Positions 36,079 through 44,299 of a stretch of DNA of 64,000 bases are shown here, piece after piece. Positions within the stretch are counted from its first letter, which is position 1, and the number at the start of each line of letters is the position of its first letter. Below the pieces are notes generated by a model. The model was not told the origin of the DNA, made no database searches, and worked only from the letters and a program-made list of their open reading frames with translations. A program made the translations under genes and the position numbers. Origin of the DNA: Ruegeria sp. YS9 (lineage in GTDB: Bacteria; Pseudomonadota; Alphaproteobacteria; Rhodobacterales; Rhodobacteraceae); contig NZ_CP102410.1 of assembly GCF_024628725.1 (NCBI RefSeq), positions 186,001-250,000 of the forward strand, written 5' to 3'.

Positions 36079-37055
36079 TGGAAATCGTTTGCCCGGCGGG
36101 AACGCCCGCGGCCCTGCGTGCAGCTGTCAAGGCCGGGGCCCACACGGTCTATTGTGGGTTCAATGATGAAACCAATGCGCGGAACTTTCCGGGGCTCAAC
36201 TTTGACCGCGCTGAAATGCGGGCCGGAATTTCCTTTGCCCATGATCACGGATCGAAGGTGTTGGTTGCAATCAATACTTTCCCGCAGGCGGGCAGTGAAG
36301 GGATCTGGAAACAAGCGGTGGCGGATGCCGAAACCTGCGGTGCAGATGCTGTCATTCTCGCCGATCTGGGCTTGCTGGACTACGCCGCGCGACACCATCC
36401 CAGATTGCGCAGGCACCTGTCCGTGCAGGCCGCGGCGGCCAATGCTGACGTGATCAATTTCTATGCCGAAACATTCGGTGTGAAACGGGTGGTCTTGCCG
36501 CGCGTTTTGTCCGTGCCGGAAATTGCCGCGATCAACTCTGAAACCGACGTCGAAACCGAAGTCTTCGTGTTCGGTGGTCTTTGTGTCATGGCCGAGGGGC
36601 GATGCTCGCTGTCCTCTTATGCCACCGGGTTGTCGCCAAACATGAACGGTGTCTGCTCTCCTGCCAGCCATGTGCAGTATCAAGAAGAGCAGGGCGCGTT
36701 GAACGCGCGCCTTGGCGGGTACCTGATCCACCGGGTCGAACGGGATGAGCCCGCACCTTATCCGACTTTGTGCAAAGGGTGTTTTTCCGCAAGTGAAAAA
36801 ACCGGGCACCTGTTCGAGGATCCCGTCAGCCTGAACGCAGAACGGCTGATCCCGCAATTGCAAAAGGCAGGTGTGACAGCCTTGAAGATCGAAGGGCGCC
36901 AACGGTCCAAATCCTATGTCGCACAGGTCGTTCGGAATTTTCGCGCTGCGGTCGATGCGCTGGAGTCAGGCCAGCCGATGCCTGAAGGAATGCTGGCGCG
37001 ATTGTCCGAAGGGCAGGCCATGACGACCGGCGCTTACAAAAAGACGTGGAGGTGA
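36072..37055 (+). CDS. ubiU: UbiU, U32-peptidase-like subunit of O2-independent hydroxylase
   Basis: 327 residues of the U32 family. UbiUV hydroxylates ubiquinone precursors without O2 and uses Fe-S clusters. Visible cysteines: GRCSLSSYATG, GVCSPASHV and LCKGCFSASEK, consistent with a [4Fe-4S] site. KIEGRQRSKSYVAQVVRNFR is a hallmark near the C-terminus. ATG 36072 lies nine bases after GAGGA and overlaps the ubiT stop; an ATG at 36078 is an alternative. Confidence 0.92.
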   Translation: MVMEIVCPAGTPAALRAAVKAGAHTVYCGFNDETNARNFPGLNFDRAEMRAGISFAHDHGSKVLVAINTFPQAGSEGIWKQAVADAETCGADAVILADLGLLDYAARHHPRLRRHLSVQAAAANADVINFYAETFGVKRVVLPRVLSVPEIAAINSETDVETEVFVFGGLCVMAEGRCSLSSYATGLSPNMNGVCSPASHVQYQEEQGALNARLGGYLIHRVERDEPAPYPTLCKGCFSASEKTGHLFEDPVSLNAERLIPQLQKAGVTALKIEGRQRSKSYVAQVVRNFRAAVDALESGQPMPEGMLARLSEGQAMTTGAYKKTWR

Positions 37056-37059
37056 TCCG

Positions 37060-37977
37060 ATGGAACTGACAGTAGGCCCGAACCAGTTCTTCTGGCCCGC
37101 CGAAACCTGGGCTGCGTTTTACGATGATCTGGCCCGATCCCCCGTCGACCGCGTCGTGCTCGGAGAACTGGTCTGTTCCAAGCGCTTGCCATTTTATCAG
37201 GATCGTATCCCCGAGGCGATTTCCCGATTGGTCGAAGCGGGCAAAGAGGTTGCACTGACAAGCCTGGCCCTTGTGACCCTGAAACGCGAGCGCAAACTGA
37301 CGGCTGATCTTGCAGACATGGGCGTCACGGTCGAGATCAACGATCTGACCGCGCTGGCACATTTGCCCGGCACCTGCACGTTTGCCGTTGGCCCGTTGGT
37401 AAATGTCTACAACGAAGGCACTTTGAGATGGTTGGCAGCTCGGGGTGCGCGCCGGGTGTGTCTTCCGCCGGAACTGCCCATCGCTTCGGTCAAAACGTTG
37501 GCGCAAGCTGCATCGGACTTGGATGTCGCGATCGAAATATGGGGGCATGGCAGGTTGCCGCTGGCCATTTCCGGGCGCTGTTACCACGCGCGATTGCATG
37601 GGCGCAGCAAGGACAATTGCCAGTTTGCCTGCGAAGACGATCCTGATGGGTTGGACGTTCTTACCGGTGACGGCAAGCCGTTCATGGCAATGAACGGGGT
37701 GCAGACTCTGTCAGACAGCCATGCCTGTACGGACCATCAGATCGACCTGCTGCAACAGGCTGGCATCTCGGCATTGCGTCTGTCGCCGCAATCTGGCGGT
37801 TTCCATCAGCTGTGCGAACTGTATCGAAAACGTATCGACGGCGATCTTCCCCAGGGCGAACTTGAGCGCGCCCTGCGAGGCGCTGATCCTGCCATTCGGT
37901 TGAGCGACGGATTTCTGACGGGGTCCTTTGGCGCTGAATGGTCGGGCGATTCCGGTACCGGGTCTGCTGCCTTATGA
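37060..37977 (+). CDS. ubiV: UbiV, U32-peptidase-like partner of UbiU
   Basis: 305 residues. LTVGPNQFFWPAE at the N-terminus, FYDDLARSPVDRVVLGELVCSKR-like segment, and cysteine-rich SGRCYHARLHGRSKDNCQFAC (near residue 170-190) identify UbiV. Ribosome site GGAGGTGATCC is a full complement to 16S rRNA and includes the ubiU stop codon, so expression is likely high and coupled. Its stop overlaps the next gene (ATGA). Confidence 0.93.
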   Translation: MELTVGPNQFFWPAETWAAFYDDLARSPVDRVVLGELVCSKRLPFYQDRIPEAISRLVEAGKEVALTSLALVTLKRERKLTADLADMGVTVEINDLTALAHLPGTCTFAVGPLVNVYNEGTLRWLAARGARRVCLPPELPIASVKTLAQAASDLDVAIEIWGHGRLPLAISGRCYHARLHGRSKDNCQFACEDDPDGLDVLTGDGKPFMAMNGVQTLSDSHACTDHQIDLLQQAGISALRLSPQSGGFHQLCELYRKRIDGDLPQGELERALRGADPAIRLSDGFLTGSFGAEWSGDSGTGSAAL

Positions 37978-39218
37978 TCACATCGGCGGGTGGGGGCAGG
38001 GCGTTTGATGCGTTCTGGAAAGCCCCTTACCGCCCGTTGTTTCTGGCCTCGTATGTCAGCGCTTTGATTACGGTGGCTTGGTGGCCTCTTGGGACAGCCT
38101 TTGGACTTCCCGGTCCGGCATGTACGCCGGAGGTCCTCTGGCATATCCACGAGCTGATCTTTGGTTTTGCCGGAGCGGCCATTGGTGGGTATCTTCTGAC
38201 GGCATTACCCGGTTGGACAGGAAAGCCACCGATTCAGGGGACACCCCTGAAATGGCTGCTGGGTTTTTGGCTGTCCGCTCGGGTATCGACCGCGCTGATG
38301 TGTGATGTGGCCCCGGCTGTGCCAATCGCTCTGAACGCGGGTTATTTCGTGCTGCTGGCTGCGGTAATGGGCACCCATCTGTTCCCGGCCAGAGCATACA
38401 GAAAACTCGGCTTTTTTTGCACTGTCATAGGGCTTGGTATCGGGGAAATCCTGTTTTTGTGGCCCATTGGGGCCGGGGCTCTGTGGGTCAGTCTGGACAT
38501 GGTTCATGGGCTGCTCATTGGACTGGTCATGCTGATGAACAGTATCGCAATGCGCGCCATTCCGGCCTTTTCGGCAAACTGGATGCTTCAAACCGGCCAT
38601 TTGAACGACCTCAGGCAAGGATTGCCCTTTGCGGTGTTTCTGGTTCAGACAGGGTTGATTTCCAGCATCCTTGCCCAACTGTTTGAATGGACCATTGTTG
38701 CAAATCTGGCGATGATCGCTGTGGCCTTGGTGCTGTGCTGGGAAATGCTCGGATGGCGAACACTGCGGGTGCGTTCCAACTTTCTGCTCGTGGCGCTTCA
38801 CATATCTTTCTTATGGTTGCCGATCGGGCTTTTGGTTGTAGGGGTATCGGGGCTTGTCCCGACACTTTATCCAGCAAGTGCCGCTCTCCATGCGATCACC
38901 ATCGGCGGGATGTCCGGGCTGATCATGGCCATCTCGGGCAGAGCGGCGGCGCATTCGGATACAGGTGGAATGCAGGCCAACCTTGGGTTCATCACTGGCC
39001 TTGCTTTGGTCTGGCTGGCGGCCGTGGTGCGGTTGGCTGTGCCGATCTTCCCGGATCTTCAGGTTGAACTCGCGGGCGCGGCTTTATGGTGCGCAGGCTG
39101 GACGGCATTTATCATCGGCTTCCTGCCTGCTTTGACCGGCCCAACCCGTCGACCAGTTTTAAGCGGTCAGAAATACGCTGTTTCAGAATCCTCTGATCCT
39201 GTGCCGTCAAGCGAATGA
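37974..39218 (+). CDS. nnrS: NnrS-family membrane protein
   Basis: 414 residues, about 12 hydrophobic helices. Marks of the NnrS family are FWKAPYRPLFLASYVSALIT, WHIHELIFGFAGAAIGGYLL and HAITIGGMSGLIMAISGRAA, with His residues likely to bind haem and copper. NnrS helps cells endure nitric oxide during denitrification. It is translationally coupled to ubiV, and the operon has an FNR-like box, so an anoxic or NO-linked role is inferred. Confidence 0.92.
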   Translation: MITSAGGGRAFDAFWKAPYRPLFLASYVSALITVAWWPLGTAFGLPGPACTPEVLWHIHELIFGFAGAAIGGYLLTALPGWTGKPPIQGTPLKWLLGFWLSARVSTALMCDVAPAVPIALNAGYFVLLAAVMGTHLFPARAYRKLGFFCTVIGLGIGEILFLWPIGAGALWVSLDMVHGLLIGLVMLMNSIAMRAIPAFSANWMLQTGHLNDLRQGLPFAVFLVQTGLISSILAQLFEWTIVANLAMIAVALVLCWEMLGWRTLRVRSNFLLVALHISFLWLPIGLLVVGVSGLVPTLYPASAALHAITIGGMSGLIMAISGRAAAHSDTGGMQANLGFITGLALVWLAAVVRLAVPIFPDLQVELAGAALWCAGWTAFIIGFLPALTGPTRRPVLSGQKYAVSESSDPVPSSE

Positions 39219-39871
39219 AGAAATGCGCCTAATTCTATGTCAAACAGGGATTTCTTCCAAATGAAGCGGACGGACAACCTTTGCCACCTCTTCGATTTCC
39301 TTGGCAAGCGGACGGTCGGCATCCAGGGTGCCGAAACCTCCGGGACCCGAGATTGATATCTTGCAGAAACGGCACCGATTGATCACTGGTGCGCGCGCAA
39401 TTCGACTGCCTGGCAGGCGTCCTTCACTTCGATGGCTGCCAGTGTCGACAGGGCACCGGTGATCTCTGGATCTCTGACAGCGGTATCCGGCGCAACAGAA
39501 TAGCCGATGGAGATCGAGGCCTGATCCCACATCCCCGTCAGTGCTCTTCAGTCCTTGGCCCAAAACCGGGTTGCGCCCGCCATGGCGCGGATTCGGGTGT
39601 GTTTCCCGGACACGGGAATTGACCTGTGCATAACACACGAGGACCGCCTTTACCCGCAGCATGAACATATTTCCTTTTTTAACGGCGCCGCCTATCCCTG
39701 CTGCACAAAGCAATTTTTTTGACCGATATATCTCGGATGGCGGGATGGGAAACGCCCCGGATCATCTGTTGGTCCATACGGACTGGAGTGCGTAATGCCT
39801 GTCACCCGACCTGGACCAACTGGTTCCGCGACGGGCAATCCCGAGGCTTCATAACGCCAGAGCCAAAACTG
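39219..39871. other. Probable decayed gene region
   Basis: 650 bases between nnrS and the MFS gene. The minus strand has protein-like text broken over two frames: TGMWDQASISIGYSVAPDTA-type sequence ending in a stop near 39385, and PGGFGTLDADRPLAKEIEEV-type sequence ending at 39240. Neither piece could be assigned to a family. This is best read as a remnant with a frameshift; a complete gene is not supported. Confidence 0.35.
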
Positions 39872-41125
39872 TCATGAAGTTTGCGCGTTTGCCCTGGTTT
39901 CTTCTTCCTGAACCCAGGTTTCGGCCTGCAAAACCCCGGGTTGCCCGGTGCCGATAATCCCCACGACCTGCACATCGCCGGTGTCGGCGGGCGCGGCCAC
40001 CTGAACACGCCGGATCAATGCGAAAAGGGCGACCGCAATACCGATAGCCGCCAGAAGAAACTGAAGACCGCGCCCGCCGAACAATGAGATAGAGTTCGGC
40101 CCCAGCATGGTTCCCACCAGCAGGCCGACATTCAGCAACAGCACCATCGTGCCACTGGCCGGAACGATCTGAGACAGCTTGAGCTGATCATTGGCATGCG
40201 CCGTCAGGATCGAATACGCGGGATACAGCCCGATTGCGATCAGTACAAAACCATAGACGATATGAGACGGAGACGTGTCGATGGCCATCCAAAGACTGGA
40301 CAGGGTCGTAACGACACCCAGCCCGATGACCACATAGCGTCTGTCGGTGTGACCAGACAGCCAGCCGATTGGGTATTGCACCACCGCACCGGCGATCAGC
40401 GCCGCCACCAGCGCCCCTGACGCCTGCGCCGTCGTAAAGCCGTTTTGCAATGCATAAAGCGGCAACGAGATATAGGACGCCGCGACACCGATGCTGACCA
40501 GAACGATGCCGATGACTGCGATGGGCGAAACCTTGTAAAGCACGGGAACCGACATGCGTTCCGGCGCGGCATATTCCGGCGCCTTGTTGCCCGACAGAAG
40601 AAGCGGCACGATCGAAAGCGAAATCAGGATGGAAACAAGGCCGAACAGCAGGTTGCCGGTGGGGTCGGGAAAGCCGACTATGGCGGTGCCAAGCGCCGGG
40701 CCGGCAAGCTGGATAATGAAATACAGCGACAGAACCTGAGCGCGCATGTTGTTCTCGGATTTCGCGTTCAGCCAGCTTTCGGTGATGACGTAGAGCCCTG
40801 GATAGCAAACCCCTCCCAGCAAGCGCATTACGCTCCAGCTGATCGCGTCGCTGGTCAGCAGATGCACAATGGCCGCAATCGAAACCAGCGAGGCGAGGGC
40901 CGAAAATGCCCGAATATGCCCGACATTTTCGACCAGCCTCGGGGCAAGTGCCGTCCCCGCAAGCGCGCCCAAGGGATAGCTTGCCTGCATGACGGAAATC
41001 GTGAAGTCACTAAAGCCCAGGCTGGCCCCCCGGATCGTCAGCAACGTCGCCAACAGACCGTTGGCAACCATCAGCATGAACATCCCCAGGAACAGCGCCC
41101 AGTTTTCATTCAACGCGCGTATCAT
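39872..41125 (-). CDS. MFS transporter (YcaD-like)
   Basis: 417 residues, 12 predicted membrane helices. RGASLGFSDFTISVMQASYP near helix 1-2, RLLGGVCYPGLYVITESWLN between helices 4 and 5, and GWLSGHTDRRYVVIGLG between 7 and 8 are MFS-type; the RxxxGGxxxxxxxxxESWLN pattern is typical of the YcaD branch. Export or import substrate unknown. ATG 41125 is taken; TTG 41131 is an alternative. A perfect palindrome (41169-41186) precedes it. Confidence 0.9.
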   Translation of the reverse strand: MIRALNENWALFLGMFMLMVANGLLATLLTIRGASLGFSDFTISVMQASYPLGALAGTALAPRLVENVGHIRAFSALASLVSIAAIVHLLTSDAISWSVMRLLGGVCYPGLYVITESWLNAKSENNMRAQVLSLYFIIQLAGPALGTAIVGFPDPTGNLLFGLVSILISLSIVPLLLSGNKAPEYAAPERMSVPVLYKVSPIAVIGIVLVSIGVAASYISLPLYALQNGFTTAQASGALVAALIAGAVVQYPIGWLSGHTDRRYVVIGLGVVTTLSSLWMAIDTSPSHIVYGFVLIAIGLYPAYSILTAHANDQLKLSQIVPASGTMVLLLNVGLLVGTMLGPNSISLFGGRGLQFLLAAIGIAVALFALIRRVQVAAPADTGDVQVVGIIGTGQPGVLQAETWVQEEETRANAQTS

Positions 41126-41168
41126 GGCCAACGGCTACTGATGCGGGACTGACCTGTATACAACTCGT

Positions 41169-41186
41169 ACGACATCGGGATGTCGT
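41169..41186. promoter_or_regulatory. Palindromic operator candidate upstream of the MFS gene
   Basis: ACGACATC-GG-GATGTCGT, two perfect 8-bp arms separated by two bases, 44-61 bases before the MFS start. Size and symmetry fit a dimeric repressor site (GntR or TetR type); the regulator is not identified. Confidence 0.55.
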
Positions 41187-41266
41187 TTGATGGTACTTCT
41201 CCGTTGCAGGCCTATATGCCGGGTTCAACCGTCTTGGTGGCCATTTCAAATGGGTTTTCGGCTGAG

Positions 41267-42439
41267 CTACACGTCGCCTTGCATGATACGGGCATAGATA
41301 TCGGGATCCGTCACACCTTCGGAGCCGATCGTCAAAACACGAGACTGCGCCGTCAAACCAAGCTTCTGGAAAAGCTCGTGGTTGTTGGCCGCTTCGATCA
41401 ATGCGGCCAATCCGGCAACGCCGCTCTCTCCGGCTTCGATCGCCGGATCACTGCCTTGCGGACGCGCAAGGCGACGGACGGTTGGCGGTATCAGCTGATC
41501 GTCGATTGCCAGAAAGTCCGAGGCTTCGCTGCGCAAAACCTCCCACGCCATCGGAGATGGCACCCCGCAGGACAAACCCGCCATGATGGTTTCTTCATCG
41601 ATTTCTACAGAGGCGGCTTGCCCCTGCCTTGCGCTTTCGAACAGACACGCCGCCAGATGCGGTTCCACGACCACGACGCGCGGCGCGGCATCACCCCAGG
41701 CCTGACGCAATGCTGCCGCAACTGCCGCGGCAAGCCCTCCAACTCCACCTTGCAGAAAGACATGTGTCGGTGCCGTGTCCATTGCATTCACGACTTCTTT
41801 GATCATGACGCCATAGCCCGACATCACGTCGCGCGGCGGGTCGGTGTAACCTGGCCAGGATGTGTCCGAAACCACGAACCAGCCGTTCTCGTCGGCTTCC
41901 TGCCGACATTGATCCACCGAGGCGTCATAGTCTCCATCGATGCGCACGACGTCGGCCCCCAGATCGCGCATGGCCTGCGCGCGGCCTTCACTGACCTCGG
42001 CGTGAATGTAGATCCGGCAAGGCGCGCCGAACCGCTTGCACCCCCACGCGAGGGACCGACCGTGGTTGCCATCGGTCGCCGAAACAAGCGTGATACTGGC
42101 AACCATGTCGGCGCAGCGGCCAGTACGGATATCTTGCAATGACACGTCCTGACCGGTGCGGCGCGATACTTCACGTTGCAGAACACGCAAGGCGGCAAAG
42201 GCCCCCCCCAATGCCTTGAAACTGCCAAGCCCAAACCGGGGACCTTCATCCTTGTAGTGGACCTCCGCGACGCCGATCTCGGCTGCCAACGAGGGCAAGG
42301 AATGCAACGGCGTGGGCGCATACCCCTCCCATTGGGTGATTTCCCTTGCTGCGCGATCGAAATCCCGTCGTGTCAAAACGGTTTCGGCAGCGGGGCCGAA
42401 GCTCGGCCTGCCTGCCTGATGGGCGGTGTTTTCCGTCAT
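41267..42439 (-). CDS. dpaL: Diaminopropionate ammonia-lyase-like PLP enzyme
   Basis: 390 residues, fold type II PLP family. Phosphate and Lys motifs YKDEGPRFGLGSFKALGGA (62-80) with Schiff-base Lys75, SATDGNHGRSLAW, and the glycine loop FLQGGVGGLAAAVAA identify the DpaL branch. It converts 2,3-diaminopropionate to pyruvate and ammonia. Fifteen bases upstream lies an M20 amidohydrolase gene, suggesting that an acylated precursor is deacylated first. The exact substrate is uncertain. Confidence 0.87.
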   Translation of the reverse strand: MTENTAHQAGRPSFGPAAETVLTRRDFDRAAREITQWEGYAPTPLHSLPSLAAEIGVAEVHYKDEGPRFGLGSFKALGGAFAALRVLQREVSRRTGQDVSLQDIRTGRCADMVASITLVSATDGNHGRSLAWGCKRFGAPCRIYIHAEVSEGRAQAMRDLGADVVRIDGDYDASVDQCRQEADENGWFVVSDTSWPGYTDPPRDVMSGYGVMIKEVVNAMDTAPTHVFLQGGVGGLAAAVAAALRQAWGDAAPRVVVVEPHLAACLFESARQGQAASVEIDEETIMAGLSCGVPSPMAWEVLRSEASDFLAIDDQLIPPTVRRLARPQGSDPAIEAGESGVAGLAALIEAANNHELFQKLGLTAQSRVLTIGSEGVTDPDIYARIMQGDV

Positions 42440-42453
42440 GGTCGTGTGTCCTG

Positions 42454-43596
42454 TCAGGGTTTCAGCGGCAGGCGCTGCCGCACCAGCTCTGCCCAGAGTT
42501 CTGCACCCAGCGGGAGCAGTTCGTCGTTGAAATCGTAATCAGCCGAGTGCAGCGGACGGCCATTTGATCCTTCGGTCCCGTTGCCGATAAGCAGGAAACA
42601 CCCGGGCACAACGGCGGCAAATTCGGCAAAATCTTCCGAGAAAGACATGGCAGGGCGGTCTCCGTCCACCTCAAGACCCATGGCCGCCGCCGCTGAAACG
42701 ACATGCGATGCGGCATCGGCATCATTGTTTGCCTCGATGAATTCGGTGCGGAAATCCACACTCACCTCGACGCCATGGCTTTCGGCCACACCGGTTGCGA
42801 TCTGGCGCATATTGCGCTCGATCAGCCTGCGATCTGCCGGTGACATGGCCCGCGCGTCACCTTTCAGAACAGTGCGCCCCGGAAGCACATTGCGCTGTCC
42901 GTCGGTGATGAACTCGGTCACTGACACCACGGCGCCGGAAGAAGGTGCAAGCTTGCGTGAAACGATGGTTTGCAGGGCCAATACCAGTTCCGCGGCAGGC
43001 GTGATCGTTTCGCGCCCGACATGGGGCATCGAGGCATGACCGCCCTGACCGGTAATCGTGATCTCGAACAGGCTTTCACTGCAACAGATGACACCGGCGC
43101 GGGTGGAAACCCGCCCGACAGGCTCACCCGGAAGATTGTGCGCGCCGTAAACCTCTTCAATCGGGAAGGTCTGCAAAACCCCTTCATCGATCATCGCCCT
43201 TGCCCCAAGCCCATGCTCTTCATTGGGCTGGAACAGAAAGACAACCGTGCCGTCAAACGCTGGATCCTTGGCCAGCAATTCGACGGCCCCAAGCAGCATC
43301 ACCGTGTGGCCATCATGGCCACAGGCATGCATGACACCTTCGTTCTGCGACGTGTGCGCAAACGTGTTGACCTCGGTAATCGGCAGCGCGTCGAAATCCG
43401 CGCGCAGCCCGATGGCGCGATTGCCGTTGCCTGCCTTCAAGACGCCCACGACACCGACCCCTTCAAACACCTCGATGCCCAAGGCTCGCAGATGCCCGGC
43501 AATCCGGGCCTTGGTCCAGACTTCCTGAAACCCAAGCTCGGGGTTGCGATGAAACTCATGGCGCAACGCACGCAGGCGTTCTGTCAATGCTGTCAC
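42454..43596 (-). CDS. M20-family amidohydrolase
   Basis: 380 residues. LRADFDALPI, HACGHDGHTVMLLGAVELL, FQPNEEHGLGARAMIDEG and GAHNLPG carry the metal ligands and general base of the hippurate hydrolase/aminoacylase group. GTG 43596 follows GGGGAAG by seven bases; the open frame upstream overlaps the divergent Lrp promoter. Likely removes an acyl group from an amino acid for the downstream DpaL. Confidence 0.9.
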   Translation of the reverse strand: MTALTERLRALRHEFHRNPELGFQEVWTKARIAGHLRALGIEVFEGVGVVGVLKAGNGNRAIGLRADFDALPITEVNTFAHTSQNEGVMHACGHDGHTVMLLGAVELLAKDPAFDGTVVFLFQPNEEHGLGARAMIDEGVLQTFPIEEVYGAHNLPGEPVGRVSTRAGVICCSESLFEITITGQGGHASMPHVGRETITPAAELVLALQTIVSRKLAPSSGAVVSVTEFITDGQRNVLPGRTVLKGDARAMSPADRRLIERNMRQIATGVAESHGVEVSVDFRTEFIEANNDADAASHVVSAAAAMGLEVDGDRPAMSFSEDFAEFAAVVPGCFLLIGNGTEGSNGRPLHSADYDFNDELLPLGAELWAELVRQRLPLKP

Positions 43597-43705
43597 GGCA
43601 AAACTTCCCCTTCGACGTGTTGCTTCACAGGTGTGAAACAAGTTTATTGCAAGTGACCTGAAAAAAGGGCTCTAGTTGGTGGCTACCCATGCAAGTTTCT
43701 TTCAC

Positions 43706-44167
43706 ATGACGCAATTGGATGACTTTGACCGCGCGATCCTGCGGATTCTGCAACAAGACAACAGAACCACGCAGCACAAGATTGGCGAGGCGGTAAACCT
43801 GTCCGCACCCTCTGTACAGCGCCGTATCCGCCGGATGGAGGCAGAAGGCGTGATCCGCGCCAATGTCGCCATTGTTGATCCGGCAGCCGTCGGTCTTCAG
43901 CTTACCATCTTCGTCGAACTTGAACTGGTCAGCGAAACCCCTGACGAGATTGATGCCGTCAAGAAAACCCTGCTGAATGCTCCGGAAGTCCAGCAATGCT
44001 TTTACGTGACCGGAGAGGTGGATTTCATGGTTGTCGTAGTCGTCGAAAGCATGGCGGTCTACGAAGATTTCACCCGCCGGATGTTCTTTGAAAACGGAAA
44101 TATCCGAAAGTTCAAAACCTTCGTTTCAATGGATACCATCAAATCCGGCAGCGCTTTGGGTTTCTGA
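43706..44167 (+). CDS. Lrp/AsnC-family regulator
   Basis: 153 residues. N-terminal HTH LDDFDRAILRILQQDNRTTQ then KIGEAVNLSAPSVQRRIRRM; C-terminal RAM domain with CFYVTGEVDFMVVVVVE. ATG 43706 begins at MTQLDDFDR. Divergent from the M20-dpaL operon over 109 bases, so it is the likely regulator of that operon, with an amino-acid effector. Confidence 0.93.
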   Translation: MTQLDDFDRAILRILQQDNRTTQHKIGEAVNLSAPSVQRRIRRMEAEGVIRANVAIVDPAAVGLQLTIFVELELVSETPDEIDAVKKTLLNAPEVQQCFYVTGEVDFMVVVVVESMAVYEDFTRRMFFENGNIRKFKTFVSMDTIKSGSALGF

Positions 44168-44299
44168 CCGGAACATGGTGCAGTGCCGAACCCGACGAGA
44201 CGAGTTCGTCCTGTGCCTCGACCATTTGGTTTGATCGACGGAACCGCAAAGGCAAGTCCCGTCAAGGGTTTCAACGAAGGTGTTCCACCGTGTTTTCAC

